Shown piece after piece: positions 60,439 to 64,000 of a DNA stretch of 64,000 bases. Position 1 is the first letter of the stretch. The number at the start of each line of letters is the position of its first letter. Made by a program: the position numbers and the translations under genes. The notes under the pieces were generated by a model. That model was not told where the DNA came from. It worked only from the letters and a program-made list of their open reading frames with translations, and made no database searches. This DNA is from Phycisphaeraceae bacterium (GTDB lineage: Bacteria > Planctomycetota > Phycisphaerae > Phycisphaerales > UBA1924): contig JAHBXE010000005.1 in NCBI GenBank assembly GCA_019636625.1, forward strand, positions 124,001 through 188,000, given 5' to 3'.

Positions 60439-60612
60439 GTCGGGATCGTCGGGCTCGGACAGGGTTTGCAGGCGAGCTTCAACGCGGGCGATCAGGGCGG
60501 CCAGTTCGGTGATGCGCTCGCCGAGGGCCCGGACCTCGAGGGAGAGTTGTTCGAGGGTATGGTCGGTGAACAGTTGGGCCTCTTCGAGTTTCCGGAGGCG
60601 GTCGGCGTCCAT
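60424..60612 (-). CDS. slyX: SlyX-family small coiled-coil protein
   Basis: Sixty-two residues, entirely helical and heptad-patterned: LRKLEEAQLFTDHTLEQL followed by S-L-E-V-R-A-L-G-E-R-I-T-E-L. This matches SlyX, a small protein of unknown role whose gene often neighbours SlyD in proteobacteria. ATG at 60612 (MDADRL). It overlaps the gpmI stop on the other strand and diverges from the PagL-like gene. Confidence 0.82.
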   Translation of the reverse strand: MDADRLRKLEEAQLFTDHTLEQLSLEVRALGERITELAALIARVEARLQTLSEPDDPDSAQE

Positions 60613-60649
60613 GGTGACGGATGGTATTGACTCCGCTACGCTGAGGCCC

Positions 60650-61264
60650 ATGGTTCGACTCTTCATTGCGGGTGTGGCGGTGTTCGCGGGGCCGGCGGCG
60701 GCGGATGAACTCTTTGACGAACGAGCGGCTCGGACGATCGAGTCGCGGCCGGAGACGGCGGAGCTTGGCTCGTTGCGGCTGGACGGCCCGGCGTTCGGCA
60801 CCAAGGGCACGGAATGGTGGACGTTCGGGGGCGGCATCGCGGACGATCTGAGCGAGTCGACGGATTACAACCTTCGGGTGGCGTGGAGCCACTTCGTCGC
60901 GACGGACGTCGAGTTTTCACTCGAGGCCAATGGCTGGTACTTTGACCAGAAGGGGACCAACACATTCGGGATCAACCCGGCGTTCGTCTTCCGGTGGCAC
61001 TTCTACAACGAGGGGGATTGGACCATCTACGGAGATGTCGGGATCGGGTTCCTGCTGACCACGGACGACACGCCGGACAAGGGGACGAGCTTCAACTTCA
61101 CGCCGCGGATCGGGGCGGGCGTCACGTACCGGGTGTCGGAGGATGTGCGATTGCAGTTCGGGCTGCGGTGGCACCACATTTCGAACGCGCGGCTGGAGGG
61201 GGACTCGGAGAATCCGGCGCGGGATGGGGTGTTGCTGTACGCGGGAGTGATGATCCCGTTTTGA
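60650..61264 (+). CDS. PagL-like lipid A 3-O-deacylase (acyloxyacyl hydrolase family)
   Basis: An outer-membrane beta-barrel enzyme that removes an ester-linked acyl chain of lipid A. Start at the ATG at 60650; residues 1-19 (MVRLFIAGVAVFAGPAAAD) are a signal peptide. The diagnostic C-terminal motif is RWHHISNARLEG with the His and Ser of the catalytic pair, followed by barrel-end residues YAGVMIPF. Alternating strands (WWTFGGGIADD, FVFRWHFYNEG, IYGDVGIGFLL) fit the eight-stranded barrel. 204 residues. It suggests a lipopolysaccharide-containing outer membrane. Confidence 0.85.
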   Translation: MVRLFIAGVAVFAGPAAADELFDERAARTIESRPETAELGSLRLDGPAFGTKGTEWWTFGGGIADDLSESTDYNLRVAWSHFVATDVEFSLEANGWYFDQKGTNTFGINPAFVFRWHFYNEGDWTIYGDVGIGFLLTTDDTPDKGTSFNFTPRIGAGVTYRVSEDVRLQFGLRWHHISNARLEGDSENPARDGVLLYAGVMIPF

Positions 61265-61426
61265 TCAGCCCGAGGCCATCGGATGCCTGGAGCCGGCAAC
61301 ACGCCTGAACGGGCCGGGCGCATGAGCGCCGCTTCCGGCTAAGCGGGCATCCACGGCGTGCGGATCAGGGCACGGAGAGTCGCGGGCTTGATGCCTGTAA
61401 CACGTACCTGTGTATTTCGTTAACGA

Positions 61427-62371
61427 TCAACCGGCCTTGGCGAGACGGGGTTCGCCGCCGGCGGTGACGATGGTGTTGCGGCCGGCGCGCTTGGCGGCGT
61501 AGAGGGCACGGTCGGCGTGCTCGAGCCAGGCGTTGGGGGAAATCTCGCCGGCGCGGGCGTGCCCGGCGATGCCGATGGAGATGGTGACGGTGCGCTCCGG
61601 ATGCTGCGACCAGATGGTGGCGGCGATGGAGGAGCGGATGCGCTCGCACAGGTTGTGCGCGTCGGGCGGGCCGGTGTCGGGCATGATGAGAGCGAACTCT
61701 TCCCCGCCGTAGCGGCAGGCGACGTCTTCCGTTCGGCACTCTCGCTGGATGAGGCGGGCCACTCCCTGGAGCACGGCGTCGCCGGCGGGGTGGCCGTAGG
61801 TGTCGTTGATGCTCTTGAAGTGGTCGACGTCGAGCATGGCGATCGAGAGCGGGCGCTGGTGGCGGGAGGCCTTGGAGACTTCCTCAGTCCAGCGGCGGTC
61901 GAAGTAGGCCCGGTTCCAGAGGCCGGTGAGGTCGTCGATCTGGGCCCGCTGGGCGAGCATCTGGACCAGGCGGTGCAGGCGCAGAGCGGAGCGGACGCGG
62001 ACGCGGAGCTCGGTGAGGTTGAAGGGCTTGGTGATGTAGTCGACGGCGCCGAGGTCGAAGGCGGTGACCTTGTCCTGGGCGCTGACCATGGCGGAGAGGA
62101 CGATGACGGGGATGTCCATCGTCGCGACGTCGTTCTTGAGCGTGCGGAGAACCTGGAAGCCGTCCATGCCGGGCATGTCGAGATCGAGCAGGCACATCGC
62201 GGGCTTGATGGCGCGGGCGAGCTCGATGCCCTCTTCGCCGTTGGTGACGGCGCGGAGCTCGAGCTGCTCGTGCCGGAGGCGGGCCCGGAGCAGGCGGTGC
62301 ACATCGGGCGAATCGTCGATCACGAGGACGATCGGCTGCTGGTCGTCGAAGTGTGCCGCGTTCAGGGCCAT
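61427..62371 (-). CDS. response regulator with diguanylate cyclase (GGDEF) domain
   Basis: Converts a phosphorelay signal into cyclic di-GMP. Receiver domain at about 1-125: acidic pair in VLVIDDS, phosphoacceptor Asp63 in LLDLDMPGMDG and a Lys in ITKPFN. The GGDEF domain follows, with the active loop GGEEF and, five residues upstream, an R-T-E-D inhibitory I-site, so product inhibition is expected. 314 residues. It is the second gene of a pair with the Hpt protein (22 bases between them). Confidence 0.93.
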   Translation of the reverse strand: MALNAAHFDDQQPIVLVIDDSPDVHRLLRARLRHEQLELRAVTNGEEGIELARAIKPAMCLLDLDMPGMDGFQVLRTLKNDVATMDIPVIVLSAMVSAQDKVTAFDLGAVDYITKPFNLTELRVRVRSALRLHRLVQMLAQRAQIDDLTGLWNRAYFDRRWTEEVSKASRHQRPLSIAMLDVDHFKSINDTYGHPAGDAVLQGVARLIQRECRTEDVACRYGGEEFALIMPDTGPPDAHNLCERIRSSIAATIWSQHPERTVTISIGIAGHARAGEISPNAWLEHADRALYAAKRAGRNTIVTAGGEPRLAKAG

Positions 62372-62393
62372 GGAGATCGTGCGCTCCCCGTGT

Positions 62394-62741
62394 TTACGCC
62401 GCGGATGCGCGGCGGCAGAGATCGATCAGGGTGTTGACTTCGGCGCTGACCTTCGCGAGGGCGAGGGGCGCGGCGGCCTTGCCCAGCGTGCGGAGACGGT
62501 CCTCGATTTCGCCGGCGGCGGAGCCGAGGGTCGGGAAGCCGTAACCGGCGCTGGCGCCGCGGAGTTGGTGGGTCAGGCGCGTGAGCGTGGCGGCGTCGCC
62601 GTCGCGGAAGGCGGCGTTGATGGACTCGATGCGCTGGGGCAGTTCGCTGAGAAAGAGCTCGATGAGCTCCTTCATTTCAGGATCGCCCGCAAACTCGCTG
62701 TGGATAGGCCCGCTGCCGGGCCGGCTCGACTGGTCCGCCAT
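62394..62741 (-). CDS. histidine phosphotransfer (Hpt) domain protein
   Basis: A single-domain phosphorelay protein, about 115 residues. The phospho-His58 lies in TRLTHQLRGASAGYGF, in the four-helix Hpt fold. The ATG at 62741 (MADQSSRPG) has GGAGG five bases upstream. It sits immediately before the REC-GGDEF gene and probably passes phosphate to it; no histidine kinase is adjacent. Confidence 0.88.
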   Translation of the reverse strand: MADQSSRPGSGPIHSEFAGDPEMKELIELFLSELPQRIESINAAFRDGDAATLTRLTHQLRGASAGYGFPTLGSAAGEIEDRLRTLGKAAAPLALAKVSAEVNTLIDLCRRASAA

Positions 62742-62814
62742 GACCACCTCCGGAGAGGGAGATCGGCTGAGCGGAGAGGGGAGTTGACCCCGGGGCGCAA
62801 AGGATGCGCGCGAA

Positions 62815-62889
62815 TGACCCCACGGGGATTTGAACCCCGGTTTCCAGGATGAGAACCTGGCGTCCTAGGCCGGACTAGACGATGGGGCC
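62815..62889 (-). tRNA. tRNA-Glu (anticodon CTC)
   Basis: Seventy-five bases folding completely. The acceptor arm GGCCCCA pairs with TGGGGTC, the anticodon loop TTCTCAT carries CTC, and the T-arm carries GTTCAAATC. The discriminator is A and CCA is not encoded. An upstream promoter is present. Confidence 0.95.
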
Positions 62890-62905
62890 GTTCGAACGGC
62901 GGCGA

Positions 62906-62933
62906 AGGTTATCGCCCGCGGGGAGAGGGTCAA
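62906..62933 (-). promoter_or_regulatory. promoter of tRNA-Glu
   Basis: Read on the minus strand, TTGACC (62928-62933) and TAACCT (62906-62911) are separated by 16 bases, ending 16 bases before the tRNA 5' end. Confidence 0.65.
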
Positions 62934-63036
62934 GGATCGGGCGCGCGAGTTCGCGCGGGCGGTACCGTTCATACACCGAACAACTGCGAATCGCCGAGGC
63001 TGATGGTCTATTCTTGGGCCTTACCCAGGAGACCCC

Positions 63037-64000
63037 ATGCTCGGACGCATCTTCAAGGCCTATGACATTCGCGGCACGTACCCGGACCTGCTCAACGAGC
63101 AGATGGCGTGGCAGATCGGGTACGGGGCGAGCAAGTTCCTGCGCGATGAGGCGGAGGCGGCGGGGGAATCGACGCCGATGATGCGGAACATCGTGGTGGG
63201 ACGGGACATGAGGAAGAGTTCCCCCTCGCTGTGCGCGCAGTTGATCAAGGGAATCACGGACCAGGGCGGGGATGTGGTGGATGTGGGGATGGTGGACACA
63301 TCCTTCATCTACTTTGCGGTGAACCACCTGGACTGCGCCGGGGGGGTCATGGTGACGGCGAGCCACAACCCGCCGCAGTACAACGGGTTCAAGATTTCGA
63401 AGCGGAAGGCCAAGCCGGTGGGTGAGGCGACGGGGCTGGCGGAGATCCGCAAGCGGGCGGCGATGGTGGACCGGGCGACGCTGCAGCCGGCGCACGGGCG
63501 GGTGGAGCAGCGGGACCTGTGGGAGGACTACAAGGCGCACGTGCGGTCGTTCCTGGACCTGTCGGGGCACAAACTGAAGGTCGTCGTGGACGCGAGCAAC
63601 GGGATGGCGGGGACGATGGTGCCGCGGATCTTCGGGAAGAAGGGCGCGGGCGTGCCCGGCCTGACGATCGTGGAGCTGAACTTCGAGAACTCGAAGGGCG
63701 AGTTCGTGCACGAGCCGAACCCGCTGGTGGCGGCGAACCTGGCGCAGCTGCAGGCGGCGGTGGTGAAGGAGAAGGCCGACCTGGGGGTGTGCTTTGACGG
63801 GGATGCGGACCGGTGCGTGGTGGTGGATGAGAAGGGGCAGATCGTCGGGTGCGACCACCTGACGGCGCTGCTGGCGAAGCACTTCCTGGCGAAGAACAAG
63901 GGGAGCGCGATCGCGTACGACCTGCGGTCGACCAAGGCGGTGGAGGAGGACATCAAGGCGGCGGGGGGCGTGCCGGTGCGGGGGCGCGTGGGGCACGTGT
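63037..64000 (+). CDS. phosphomannomutase/phosphoglucomutase (3' end beyond window)
   Basis: Interconverts hexose 1- and 6-phosphates for sugar-nucleotide and polysaccharide synthesis. The ATG at 63037 has AGGAG upstream and begins MLGRIFKAYDIRGTYP. The catalytic phospho-serine loop is VMVTASHNPPQYNG near residue 110, and the magnesium site is D-G-D-A-D-R near 253. About 321 codons are visible and the frame is open at the edge, so roughly a third of a typical AlgC/ManB-like protein is missing. The substrate preference (mannose versus glucose phosphate) cannot be decided. Confidence 0.92.
   Translation, partial: MLGRIFKAYDIRGTYPDLLNEQMAWQIGYGASKFLRDEAEAAGESTPMMRNIVVGRDMRKSSPSLCAQLIKGITDQGGDVVDVGMVDTSFIYFAVNHLDCAGGVMVTASHNPPQYNGFKISKRKAKPVGEATGLAEIRKRAAMVDRATLQPAHGRVEQRDLWEDYKAHVRSFLDLSGHKLKVVVDASNGMAGTMVPRIFGKKGAGVPGLTIVELNFENSKGEFVHEPNPLVAANLAQLQAAVVKEKADLGVCFDGDADRCVVVDEKGQIVGCDHLTALLAKHFLAKNKGSAIAYDLRSTKAVEEDIKAAGGVPVRGRVGHV

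Overview
This is a GC-rich bacterial chromosome segment that most resembles a planctomycete of the class Phycisphaerae. The evidence is taxonomic inference from several traits: three secreted proteins ending in tandem dockerin-like repeats of the type D-x-D-G-S-G-x-L-T-A-N-D-F-Q, a PEP-CTERM-like sorting tail, a Ser/Thr kinase fused to a multi-pass membrane domain, membrane proteins carrying a CPxC...CPEC zinc ribbon, a Minf_1886-type protein, System II cytochrome c maturation, and outer-membrane genes (Pal/OmpA-like, PagL-like, LolA-independent lipoproteins). Nothing suggests a plasmid or prophage; it is core chromosome with a few accessory insertions.

Layout. 0-4.2 kb: a secreted protein and a dockerin-bearing hydrolase, then the translation cluster rpsP-trmD-rplS, which lacks rimM. 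4.3-4.9 kb: a Y1 (REP-associated) transposase between two 88-bp inverted repeats. 5-9.6 kb: acs, a histidinol/inositol phosphatase, tRNA-Lys, rpmF and fabH. 9.7-12.8 kb: a tightly overlapping molybdenum-cofactor operon (xdhC-like, mocA-like, fdhD, mobA). 13-25.8 kb: lepA, a PEP-CTERM protein, the membrane kinase, small membrane proteins, a methyltransferase, an MFS protein, a hydrolase and hsp20 with a candidate sigma-54 promoter. 25.8-39.6 kb: envelope and respiration genes (ChaN, Pal/OmpA, resB-ccsA, amidase, MscS, transporters). 39.7-49 kb: asnB carrying an in-frame palindromic insertion, a queuosine-precursor transporter, xylA, DinB, twin membrane paralogues and mutS. 49-53.6 kb: a dockerin protein, tRNA-Ala and the zinc uptake operon znuACB plus a small protein. 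53.7-54.1 kb: an unassigned, apparently structured transcript with promoter, extended Shine-Dalgarno, mini-ORF and terminator. 54.1-64 kb: a CoA-transferase subunit, YggS, peroxiredoxin, dockerin protein, gpmI, slyX, PagL-like deacylase, an Hpt/GGDEF pair, tRNA-Glu and a phosphohexomutase cut by the window edge.

Systems. Cytochrome c assembly (ResB with CcsA), zinc acquisition (ZnuA/C/B), molybdenum-cofactor delivery (XdhC/MocA/FdhD/MobA) and a phosphorelay ending in diguanylate cyclase (Hpt plus REC-GGDEF) are each co-oriented and probably co-transcribed. The most interesting unexplained items are the 53.7-54.1 kb transcript, the palindromic element inside asnB, the RAYT element, a perfect 22-bp palindrome at 55.18 kb, and an abrupt inversion of strand GC skew near 57.37 kb. 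All calls are from reading the sequence only; no database search or folding program was run.
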